DNA of 39,013 bases, from the NCBI RefSeq assembly GCF_001556865.1, contig NZ_LSJY01000127.1, positions 1 to 39,013 on the forward strand, given 5' to 3'. The notes under the pieces were generated by a model. The model made no database searches. It was not told where the DNA came from and was given only the letters and a program-made list of their open reading frames with translations. A program made the translations under genes and the position numbers. Each line of letters begins with the position of its first letter. Position 1 is the stretch's first letter. This document shows, piece after piece, positions 15,368 through 22,555 of this stretch. Source of the DNA: Sphingobium sp. CCH11-B1. GTDB taxonomy: Bacteria > Pseudomonadota > Alphaproteobacteria > Sphingomonadales > Sphingomonadaceae.

Positions 15368-16357
15368 TTACAGCCCTTTGTGGTCGAGCCTGTGCTCGCC
15401 CTTGACCCAGCGCACCGTGCCGGTGCTGGCGCGCATCACCACGCTGTGCGTCGTCAACCGACCGCCGGGCAGGCGCTTGACCCCGTCGAGCAGCGATCCG
15501 TCGGTCACGCCGGTCGCCGCGAAGATGCAGTCGCCCCTCGCCAGATCCTTAAGGTCATAGATGCGGTCCAGATCGGTGATGCCCCATTTGCGCGCGCGGG
15601 CGCGCTCGTCATCGTTGCGGAACAGCAGCCGGCCCTTGAACTGGCCACCGACGCAGCGCAGCGCCGCGCAGGCAAGCACACCTTCGGGCGCGCCGCCCGA
15701 TCCCATATAGATGTCGATCGTGGTTTCCGGATTGGTGGTGGCGATCACGCCGGCGACATCGCCGTCCGGGATGAGCATGATGCCGCAACCGATGGCGCGC
15801 AGCTCGCCGATCAGCTTTTCATGGCGTGGCCGGTCCAGCACGCAGACGATGATGTCCTGCGGATCGACGCCCTTCGCCTTCGCCACTGCCGCCACATTGT
15901 CGCGCACGGACCGGTTGAGATCGATCGTGCCGTCGGGATAGCCGGGGCCGATGGCGAGCTTTTCCATATAGACGTCGGGCGCGTTCAGCAGTCCGCCTTC
16001 CTCGGCGATGGCAAGAACCGCGAGCGCGTTGGGACCGGCCTTTGCCGTGATGGTCGTGCCTTCCAGAGGATCGAGCGCGATGTCGATCCTCGGCCCGGTT
16101 CCGATCGCACTGCCCACCTTCTCCCCGATATAGAGCATCGGCGCCTCGTCCCGCTCGCCCTCGCCGATGACCACGGTGCCGTCCATATAGAGATCGTTGA
16201 AGGCAAGGCGCATCGCCTCCACAGCGGCGGCATCGGCGGCTTTTTCATCGCCGCGTCCCACCAGCTTCGATGCGGCGATGGCAGCGGCTTCGGTCACGCG
16301 CACCATCTCCAGCACCAGAACGCGATCAAGCGTCGAATCGGCCTGCATCATCTTCAT
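15368..16357 (-). CDS. glpX: Class II fructose-1,6-bisphosphatase
   Basis: A 329-residue GlpX-type enzyme that hydrolyses fructose-1,6-bisphosphate in gluconeogenesis. Diagnostic blocks are VVIGEGERDEAPMLYIGE, DIALDPLEGTT (metal site), and YMGSGGAPEGVLAC. The start MKMMQADSTLDRV at 16357 matches the family N-terminus; the open frame continues to 16447 but that part is unlike the family. In many alphaproteobacteria glpX directly follows hom. Here a plus-strand gene lies between them, so glpX must have its own promoter in 16358-16473. Confidence 0.95.
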   Translation of the reverse strand: MKMMQADSTLDRVLVLEMVRVTEAAAIAASKLVGRGDEKAADAAAVEAMRLAFNDLYMDGTVVIGEGERDEAPMLYIGEKVGSAIGTGPRIDIALDPLEGTTITAKAGPNALAVLAIAEEGGLLNAPDVYMEKLAIGPGYPDGTIDLNRSVRDNVAAVAKAKGVDPQDIIVCVLDRPRHEKLIGELRAIGCGIMLIPDGDVAGVIATTNPETTIDIYMGSGGAPEGVLACAALRCVGGQFKGRLLFRNDDERARARKWGITDLDRIYDLKDLARGDCIFAATGVTDGSLLDGVKRLPGGRLTTHSVVMRASTGTVRWVKGEHRLDHKGL

Positions 16358-16473
16358 CCCGGTCTGTATCCTTGCGGCGCTGGCGATAGGGGCTCCGACC
16401 CCGCTTGTCGAGCGAGCCAGAGCCTGGGCCCAGGACAGGCAGGTCATGAGATTCGGTCATAATGGAGCCATGA

Positions 16474-16929
16474 TTGGCTGCTGTTCTGGCTGCCATGCGG
16501 TTCGTCCTTCCGATCGTCGCTGTCCTTCTCATCGTCTCCGCCGCGCAGGCCGAGGAGCCGGAGGATCCGCTTATGGCGGCCTATCGCGACAAGACGCGGG
16601 TGGTGCGTCCCTGCGACCGGAGCGGCGACGCCATCGTCGTGTGCGGAAGCCGGGCGGAGCGGAACGCGAAGCAGCGGCTGCCTTTGCCCAGAGAGCCGGA
16701 GGAGGGCGCGCGCATGCGGGGCGATCCGCCGCGTGCCTCCGCCGCGCCGGTGCGGCAGGGGGCGTGCGGCGTGGTCGGTGGGCAGGGCGCAGGCTGCACC
16801 GGCGGGCTGCCCGTCTTTCAGGTGATCGGCGCGATGGCGAAGGCGGCCGCTGCTCTCGTCGATCCCGACGCCGACCTGGAACCGCCGCCGCCGCTGCCCG
16901 ATCGGTTCAGGGGCGCGACGCCCCGCTGA
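16474..16929 (+). CDS. Secreted four-cysteine protein, paralogue C (unknown function)
   Basis: A 151-residue protein with a signal peptide ending near SAAQA. Cysteines are at 47, 57, 98 and 108 (spacings 10, 41, 10). The core CDRSGDAIVVCGSRAERNAKQRLPLP matches the CPQ-GDxIVVCAR-ExERYRIP core of the two proteins at 3341-4365, and ACGVVGGQGAGC matches their C-terminal pair. The tail is proline-rich. TTG at 16474 is preferred since GGAG lies six bases upstream; ATG at 16495 lacks an RBS but also yields a signal peptide. The gene is divergent from glpX and converges on hom with an eight-base gap. Confidence 0.78.
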   Translation: MAAVLAAMRFVLPIVAVLLIVSAAQAEEPEDPLMAAYRDKTRVVRPCDRSGDAIVVCGSRAERNAKQRLPLPREPEEGARMRGDPPRASAAPVRQGACGVVGGQGAGCTGGLPVFQVIGAMAKAAAALVDPDADLEPPPPLPDRFRGATPR

Positions 16930-16937
16930 GTATCCGC

Positions 16938-18242
16938 TCAGTCGAGGATGTGCATCACCATCGGCGCGTCGAGCAGGCTGTCGGAGCCGGCGAGCCGTTC
17001 CAGCGTCTCGCGCACGCAACGCTCCTCGCCCGCATGGGTGACGATGGCGACCAGCACGCCGTCCGCCTGGTTGGCGCCGCGCTGGATCATCGATTCGATC
17101 GAGACGCCGGCGTCGCGGGTGGCCGCGGCGATCTCCGCCAGAACACCGGGGCGATCCTGTACCTTGAAGCGGAGATAGGCGCGGCCGATGCGCGCGCCGG
17201 CGTCGGCCGTGTGCTGCGGGCTGAGCGCCGCGACCGGCATGGCGAAGGCGTCGCCATATTCGTCACGCGCCACGTCGATCAGGTCGGCGACCACGGCCGA
17301 TGCGGTGGGGCCTTCCCCCGCGCCGCGCCCCTGGAAGAAGAGGCGGCCGACGAAATTCCCCTCCGCCACCACGGCGTTGAGCGAACCGTCCACATGGGCG
17401 AGGGGATGGTCGAGCGGGACCAGCATCGGATGGACCCGCTGAAAAAGGCCTTCAGGCCCGTTCTGCGCCATGCCGACGAGACGGATGCGAAAGCCCAATG
17501 CCGCCGCCTCCGCGATATCGGCGGCGATGACGTGGCGTATGCCGGTGGTGGCGACCGCACCGAAATCCAGTTCGGTGCCGAAGGCGAGGCTGGCGAGGAT
17601 GGTCAGCTTGTGCGCGGCGTCCACGCCGTCGATATCGAAGCTGGGGTCGGCCTCCGCATAGCCCAGATCCTGCGCTTCCTTCAGCACCTCGTGGAAATCG
17701 CGGCCTTCCTTTTCCATGGTGGTCAGGATGTAATTGCAGGTGCCGTTGAGGATGCCGTATACGCGCGCAATCTCGTTCGCGGCAGCGCCTTCGCGCATCC
17801 CCTTGATGACGGGGATGCCGCCAGCGACCGCCGCTTCATATTTGAGCGCGATGCCACCCTGTTCGGCGAGGCGCGCAAGGTCCAGGCCGTGATGCGCCAG
17901 CATCGCCTTGTTCGCAGTGACGAAGGGTTTGCCGGCGGCAAGGCACTGGCGGGCGAGGGTGAGGGCCGGGCCGTCCGATCCGCCGATCAGTTCCACCACG
18001 ACATCGACATCGTCCCGCGCGGCCAGCGTCGTCATGTCGTCCACCCATTCGTAGCGGGAAAGATCGACGCCGCGATCCTTGTTCCGGTCGCGCGCGGAGA
18101 TGGCGACCACCTGGATCGGGCAGCCGGCGCGGCGCGCGATCAGGTCGCCGTTGGTTTCCAGCAGGCGAATGACCCCGCCGCCGACCGTGCCGAGGCCGAC
18201 AAGCGCGACGCGCAGCGGGGCATGGCGGTGGAGATTGGTCAT
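16938..18242 (-). CDS. hom: Homoserine dehydrogenase
   Basis: A 434-residue enzyme that reduces aspartate semialdehyde to homoserine for Thr and Met synthesis. The N-terminal Rossmann motif is VALVGLGTVGGGV. The catalytic core holds GILNGTCNYILTTM and AEADPSFDIDGVDAAHKLTILASLAFG. A C-terminal ACT domain (about 350-430, LRFKVQDRPGVLAEIAAATRDAGVSI in part) implies feedback by an amino acid, usually threonine. The start at 18242 has AGGGAAAG about nine bases upstream; the frame is open further but overlaps the next gene. Confidence 0.95.
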   Translation of the reverse strand: MTNLHRHAPLRVALVGLGTVGGGVIRLLETNGDLIARRAGCPIQVVAISARDRNKDRGVDLSRYEWVDDMTTLAARDDVDVVVELIGGSDGPALTLARQCLAAGKPFVTANKAMLAHHGLDLARLAEQGGIALKYEAAVAGGIPVIKGMREGAAANEIARVYGILNGTCNYILTTMEKEGRDFHEVLKEAQDLGYAEADPSFDIDGVDAAHKLTILASLAFGTELDFGAVATTGIRHVIAADIAEAAALGFRIRLVGMAQNGPEGLFQRVHPMLVPLDHPLAHVDGSLNAVVAEGNFVGRLFFQGRGAGEGPTASAVVADLIDVARDEYGDAFAMPVAALSPQHTADAGARIGRAYLRFKVQDRPGVLAEIAAATRDAGVSIESMIQRGANQADGVLVAIVTHAGEERCVRETLERLAGSDSLLDAPMVMHILD

Positions 18243-18315
18243 GGCGATGTCTTTCCCTGATTTGCCGACGCCGCGCTGATAGCGGCCCGAACCGGCCTGT
18301 CCAAGGAAAAGCGCG

Positions 18316-19191
18316 TCACTCCTTCGTGCGCGTGCGACCGCAGGGACCAAGCGCGTCGACCACCAGGGCATAGTCGGCGCGCGCGGCATCGGCATCCGCC
18401 GGGGCGAGGGCGCGGACCGACGCAGGGGGCAATGCGGGCGGCAGTGCGCAGGCGAGCCGGTACCAGAGCAGGGTGCCGGGTTCGGGCGCGCGGGCAGCTT
18501 CGTCCACGATTTCGCCGAGCGCCACCGCCCAGCGCGGCGGCTGGCCGGGGCGGCGGAGGATCGACAGGGAGACCGGATCGCCATTTTCGGTGCGCAGGAA
18601 TATCTGTGTCTCGCCCTCGCCCGCGATCGTGCCGGCGACATGGAATGCATCGCCAAGGCCAAGGATACGGGGCGGGGCGTTCGGGGCGACCAGCGCGGCA
18701 AGGACGGCCTTTACCCGGGAAAGCTCCTCCGCTGTGGCCGGGATCTGCGCGTCGGGCGCGATGAGCTGGATTTCGCCGGGGCGCGTACCGGGGCGGGCAA
18801 AGACGATCATCTGCGCCTTCTTAAATTTGGGTGTCCTGCCCCGTGCGTCGAGAGGGGCATCGTACAGGTAGGTGACGGTCGGCGCGATGCCCGATTCACC
18901 GCGAATCAAACCGGTCACTTCCGCCTCGATGAACAGTCTTTTTCGCCCCGACCGGACTGTCCCGGCCTGATCTGGCTTCAGCGGGATGATGTTGCGGATT
19001 CGCACATTGGCAACCAGCGGCGCACCGTCGGCAAGGTCGACGATGTCGGCGTAGGACAATCCCGCGACAGGGCGTTCTGGTGACGCTACCACAGGTAAAT
19101 TTTGCCCAAAGGCAGAGAAAACCGCGGAATATGCGGCGGAAATTAGGCAGGCCGCGCCCAGTTTCAAGAGGCGTATGGAGGATTTCGTCAC
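18316..19191 (-). CDS. Secreted hypothetical protein
   Basis: A 291-residue protein beginning with GTG at 19191 (AGGA about nine bases upstream). It has an N-terminal signal-like hydrophobic stretch (LGAACLISAAYSAVFSAFG). The rest is soluble and beta-rich in appearance, with no motif I can assign. Proteins of this style occur in sphingomonads as conserved hypotheticals. It lies 73 bases upstream of hom on the same strand and is divergent from tonB, with a 250-base gap between. The gap contains an inverted repeat ACGCAAA/TTTGCGT (19262-19268, 19288-19294) of unknown meaning. Confidence 0.7.
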   Translation of the reverse strand: MTKSSIRLLKLGAACLISAAYSAVFSAFGQNLPVVASPERPVAGLSYADIVDLADGAPLVANVRIRNIIPLKPDQAGTVRSGRKRLFIEAEVTGLIRGESGIAPTVTYLYDAPLDARGRTPKFKKAQMIVFARPGTRPGEIQLIAPDAQIPATAEELSRVKAVLAALVAPNAPPRILGLGDAFHVAGTIAGEGETQIFLRTENGDPVSLSILRRPGQPPRWAVALGEIVDEAARAPEPGTLLWYRLACALPPALPPASVRALAPADADAARADYALVVDALGPCGRTRTKE

Positions 19192-19441
19192 GCAGTTCGT
19201 CCTATGGTTTCAGCCCGTGGCAAGGATGTCACAGGCAAGTCATTCCAATGTGAAATGGTAAACGCAAATGAGGAAATCGATAAAGCGTTTGCGTGCCACG
19301 ATGCGCCGCGATAGGAGTTCGGGCGGTAGCAAATGAACGGATAGGGGCCAAAGGTGATCGGGATTCCCCGGTCGGCTGGGGTCGTTTTTGGCTGATTTGT
19401 ATAAACCACTGGTAAGTTGAATTAAGGAGTGTCGTTGCCGA

Positions 19442-20029
19442 ATGGCCTATGCTGACCACTCGCAAGGATCGAGTCGCACGATATCGATCGTCATCGTCGC
19501 CCTGATTCACGCTGTTCTCGGCTATGCCTTCGTCACCGGTCTTGGCATGAAATATGTCAAAAAGGCGGCGGAACAGCTGAACGTGATCGACGTGAAAGAG
19601 GAACCGCCGCCACCCGACGAGGAGCCGCCGCCGCCGCCGCCAGACCAACCGGTCGGGACGCCGCCGCCGGTGTTCAACCCGGTTCCGGTCGCTGCGCCGC
19701 CGCCGCCGCCGGCTCCGCCCCCGCCGCCCGTCGCCGCCACCCGCGCCTCGCCGCGCGGCGCGCCGGGAAGCTGGCTCAGCGATGCCGACTATCCGAGCCG
19801 CGCGCAGCGCGAAGAGCGTTCGGGTACCGCCGGATTCCGCCTGGAAATCGGCGCGGACGGTCGGGTGACCAACTGCACCATCACCTCTTCGACCGGCCAT
19901 GCCGACCTCGACGAGGCGACCTGCCGCCTGCTGCCGCGCCGTGCGCGCTTCAAGCCGGCGACGGGCAGCGATGGGCAGCCGATGGCCGACACCTATAATG
20001 GCCGCATCACCTGGCGCCTGCCGGAATAA
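19442..20029 (+). CDS. tonB: Energy transducer TonB
   Basis: A 195-residue protein with a single N-terminal membrane anchor (ISIVIVALIHAVLGYAFV; conserved His). A proline-rich periplasmic spacer follows (about 55-100, runs of PPPP and acidic PDEE). The C-terminal TonB domain includes YPSRAQREERSGTAGFRLEIG and ends RITWRLPE. It passes energy from the ExbB-ExbD motor to outer-membrane receptors. AAGGAG lies 12 bases upstream of the start. It leads the tonB-exbB-exbD-exbD cluster. Confidence 0.95.
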   Translation: MAYADHSQGSSRTISIVIVALIHAVLGYAFVTGLGMKYVKKAAEQLNVIDVKEEPPPPDEEPPPPPPDQPVGTPPPVFNPVPVAAPPPPPAPPPPPVAATRASPRGAPGSWLSDADYPSRAQREERSGTAGFRLEIGADGRVTNCTITSSTGHADLDEATCRLLPRRARFKPATGSDGQPMADTYNGRITWRLPE

Positions 20030-20037
20030 TCGAAATC

Positions 20038-20063
20038 GGGCGGGCGCGCGCCGGACGCCGCCC
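20038..20063 (+). repeat. Short GC hairpin between tonB and exbB
   Basis: GGGCGG (20038-20043) pairs with CCGCCC (20058-20063) in the 71-base gap after tonB. The stem is only six base pairs and has no T-tract. It could stabilise or attenuate the transcript. Weak evidence. Confidence 0.25.
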
Positions 20064-20100
20064 CGTCTAGCTTGATCTCATTGAGAGGGAAGTCTTGAAC

Positions 20101-20856
20101 ATGTTGATGTATCTCGCAGCTGCGGCTCCCAAGCCGGAAAACCCCTATGGCCTTATGGAAGCGCTGGAGCAGGGCGGCACGATCGCCTGGACCGTCTTCA
20201 TCATCCTGTGCGCCATGTCGGTCGGTACCTTCTACATCCTGTTCACCAAGCTGATCGAACAGCAGAAGGTGATCAGTCAGGGCAAGAAGGTCCGCGCGAC
20301 CTTCTGGCGCGCCGGTTCGCTGAAGGAAGCGTCCGCCAAGCTGGAAAAGAACTCGGCCTACAAGCAGATCGTCGACGACGGCATCAAGGCCCAGGAAGAG
20401 CATGGCAAGCTGAAGGATCCGGTCGAAGCGCATGACTGGCTGCACGGCTCGCTGGCGCGCTCGGAAGCCGCGATCAACTCGTCGCTGAACGGCGGCCTGG
20501 CGTTCCTCGCCACCGTGGGTTCGACCTCGCCGTTCATCGGTCTGTTCGGTACGGTTATCGGCATCTACCGCGCGCTCATCAAGATCGGCGCTGCCGGTCA
20601 GGCATCGATCGACGCCGTCGCCGGCCCGGTCGGTGAAGCTCTGATCATGACCGCGCTCGGTCTGGCGGTCGCCGTTCCCGCGGTGCTTGCCTACAACTTC
20701 CTGCAGCGCCGCAACAAGGCGATCTCGGAGCAGCTGAACGGCTTCACCGTCGACCTGCTGGCCTATCTGGTTTCGGACGGCGCCGTGAAGCCGACCGTTG
20801 CCCCGGCCGTCGCCGTGCCGGCCGCCAAGCCGGCCGCTGCGCCGACCAAGGCCTGA
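20101..20856 (+). CDS. exbB: MotA/TolQ/ExbB proton channel family protein
   Basis: A 251-residue inner-membrane subunit of the TonB motor. Three membrane helices are visible: TIAWTVFIILCAMSVGTFYIL, then a pair in FLATVGSTSPFIGLFGTVIGIY and ALIMTALGLAVAVPAVLAYNFL, with the conserved Thr and Pro residues. The C-terminus is Ala/Pro/Lys-rich. GAGAGGGA precedes the start. ATG 20101 is chosen; TTG 20095 is two codons earlier and sits too close to that RBS. It is followed by a 143-base gap with a strong hairpin before exbD1. Confidence 0.94.
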   Translation: MLMYLAAAAPKPENPYGLMEALEQGGTIAWTVFIILCAMSVGTFYILFTKLIEQQKVISQGKKVRATFWRAGSLKEASAKLEKNSAYKQIVDDGIKAQEEHGKLKDPVEAHDWLHGSLARSEAAINSSLNGGLAFLATVGSTSPFIGLFGTVIGIYRALIKIGAAGQASIDAVAGPVGEALIMTALGLAVAVPAVLAYNFLQRRNKAISEQLNGFTVDLLAYLVSDGAVKPTVAPAVAVPAAKPAAAPTKA

Positions 20857-20882
20857 TCGGTCTCAGGACGCCGGTTGCGGGA

Positions 20883-20907
20883 CCGGGCGGCGGCTGCGAC
20901 CGCCCGG
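20883..20907 (+). repeat. Hairpin between exbB and exbD1
   Basis: Perfect eight-base arms CCGGGCGG (20883-20890) and CCGCCCGG (20900-20907) with a nine-base loop. No T-tract follows. The likely role is transcript processing or stabilisation of the exbB part of the message, which would raise ExbB over ExbD. This is inferred from position only. Confidence 0.45.
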
Positions 20908-20999
20908 CTCCCCGACCGACTAAGGCCCCCGCACCCTTTCGGCCTGGCGCCACCAGGTCATGACGGGGCGCCAACGACACCAAGGTTAGGATAGTATCA

Positions 21000-21488
21000 A
21001 TGGCAATGAGTGTTGGCTCCGACGGCGGTGACGACAAGCCGATGTCCGACATCAACACGACGCCGCTCGTCGACGTCATGCTGGTGTTGCTCATCATCTT
21101 TCTCATCGCGGTCCCGGTCGTCGTCCAGACGGTCGATCTGCAGCTTCCCAAGGTGGCGTTCGAGCCGACCACGACGAAGCCGGAAAATGTGTCCCTCTCG
21201 GTCACCACGGCTGCGGACGGCAGCTGCGCGGTGTTCTGGGGCATGACCCCGGTCAATTCGAGCGACTTGCTCGACCGCGCCGTCGCCAAGCTCGAAGCGG
21301 ACATCAAGAAGGCGGGTGGCGTCGAAAATCTGACGCCGGAAGACCTGCCCGAAGTGCATATCCGCGGCGACATCAACACCCCCTATCGGTGCATCGGCGG
21401 CACCATCTACACGATGCAGCGCGCCGGTTTCCCGAAGGTGGGCTTCATTTCCGAGCCGGAACCCGGTTCGGGCACCGTCCGCCTCTGA
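21000..21488 (+). CDS. exbD: Biopolymer transporter ExbD (first copy)
   Basis: A 162-residue protein with one N-terminal membrane helix preceded by DINTTPLVDVMLVLLIIF, carrying the conserved Asp that conducts protons. The periplasmic domain is longer than in the second copy and contains two cysteines (DGSCAVFWG and PYRCIGGTIY) that could form a disulfide. AGGA lies before the start. Like the next gene it begins MAMS, showing that the two are duplicates. Confidence 0.93.
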   Translation: MAMSVGSDGGDDKPMSDINTTPLVDVMLVLLIIFLIAVPVVVQTVDLQLPKVAFEPTTTKPENVSLSVTTAADGSCAVFWGMTPVNSSDLLDRAVAKLEADIKKAGGVENLTPEDLPEVHIRGDINTPYRCIGGTIYTMQRAGFPKVGFISEPEPGSGTVRL

Positions 21489-21513
21489 TCGGCCCGCATA
21501 AGGAGTATCCGCA

Positions 21514-21936
21514 ATGGCTATGAGCGCCGGCCGCGATGACGGCGAACCGATGGTGGAAATGAACACGACGCCGTTGATCGACGTCATGCTCGTTCTCCTC
21601 ATCATGTTCATCATCACCATTCCGATCCAGACCCACGCGGTGAAGATCGACTTGCCGCAGAACGCGCCGCCTACGGACAGCGTGATCGACCCGGTCAAGA
21701 ACAAGGTCGCGATCGACGCCGGTGGCGTCATCACCTGGAACGGATCGCCGATCGACCTGCTGACCCTGCGTCAGTATCTGCAGCAGTCGCTGCGCCTGCC
21801 AGTCGAGCCGGAACTCCAGTTCCAGCCCAACGCCGCGACCCGTTATGTGGTCGTTGACGAGGTGCTGGCAGAGGTCAAGCGCGCAGGCGTGACCAAGCTG
21901 GGTTTCGTCGGCAATGAACAATATGGCAATTTCTGA
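21514..21936 (+). CDS. Biopolymer transporter ExbD (second copy)
   Basis: A 140-residue ExbD. The membrane helix follows EMNTTPLIDVMLVLLIMFIITI with the conserved proton-carrying Asp. The periplasmic domain ends LGFVGNEQYGNF and lacks the cysteines of the first copy. AAGGAG lies upstream. It is the last gene of the TonB cluster; a terminator follows at 22027. Confidence 0.93.
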   Translation: MAMSAGRDDGEPMVEMNTTPLIDVMLVLLIMFIITIPIQTHAVKIDLPQNAPPTDSVIDPVKNKVAIDAGGVITWNGSPIDLLTLRQYLQQSLRLPVEPELQFQPNAATRYVVVDEVLAEVKRAGVTKLGFVGNEQYGNF

Positions 21937-22026
21937 CCGCTGACGCCCGGCGTGCCCAGCCGACGCCAAGACTTCCCGCTTGTCAGGCGGGGTCGCCGGA
22001 CCAGGTGGCAGAAGCCAGATTGCAAG

Positions 22027-22051
22027 GGGTCGCCTTCGGGCGGCCCTTTTT
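22027..22051 (+). terminator. Rho-independent terminator after exbD2
   Basis: GGGTCGCC (22027-22034) and GGCGGCCC (22039-22046) form an eight-base-pair stem with one G-U pair and a TTCG tetraloop, followed by TTTTT (22047-22051). It lies 90 bases after the second exbD and closes the tonB cluster. Confidence 0.88.
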
Positions 22052-22147
22052 GTTGCGCGCCCGGAATGTGGGCGACGCTAGCCGCATTGACCAGTTGTTA
22101 ACTGCGATCGGCGAAAATGCGGCTCCAACATGACGCGATGACGGGCC

Positions 22148-22465
22148 ATGGGTGAACAAGCGCAAAATCATGACCGCCAGGGTCGCACGGCCGAGCGTCG
22201 GCGCGTGCGGATCACAGTCAAAGTGCGCCGGCCAGGCGAAACCTGGTTTTCCAGTCATATCGCCGATGTCTCCGTCAATGGCTTTCGCTTGCAGAGCTTC
22301 ATGAAGCTGAACCGGGGCGACGACATCTGGATCATGCTGCCCGGCTTCGAGGGCCGTCGGGCCCGAGTCACCTGGACCCGCGCGCATGAGTCGGGCTGCG
22401 CCTTCGAACGGCCGCTGCATCCAGCGATCCTCGACCATGTCGTGAAGATCGGCCTGAACGGCTGA
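22148..22465 (+). CDS. PilZ domain protein (c-di-GMP receptor)
   Basis: A 105-residue single-domain protein. Both halves of the c-di-GMP-binding signature are present: RRRVR (R17-x3-R21) and DVSVNG (D40-x-S42-x2-G45). PilZ-only proteins relay c-di-GMP levels to partners in motility, polysaccharide or cell-cycle control; the partner is unknown. No strong RBS is seen. A small palindrome, CAGTT-3-AACTG (22092-22104), lies 44 bases upstream. Confidence 0.9.
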   Translation: MGEQAQNHDRQGRTAERRRVRITVKVRRPGETWFSSHIADVSVNGFRLQSFMKLNRGDDIWIMLPGFEGRRARVTWTRAHESGCAFERPLHPAILDHVVKIGLNG

Positions 22466-22555
22466 CCATCTGCGGGCTGGTGGCGACGAAGCGCCCGGTG
22501 CCTCGCGTCGGGACGTCAGGACTGGTTGCGCGGAAAAGCCGCAAGCCTTACCCCG

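Noticed and set aside
18243..18701. N-terminal extension of the hom frame
   Set aside because: It overlaps the secreted hypothetical gene and does not resemble homoserine dehydrogenase. An RBS supports 18242.
19600..19740. CCG-repeat tract
   Set aside because: It encodes the proline-rich spacer of TonB; it is not an independent repeat element.
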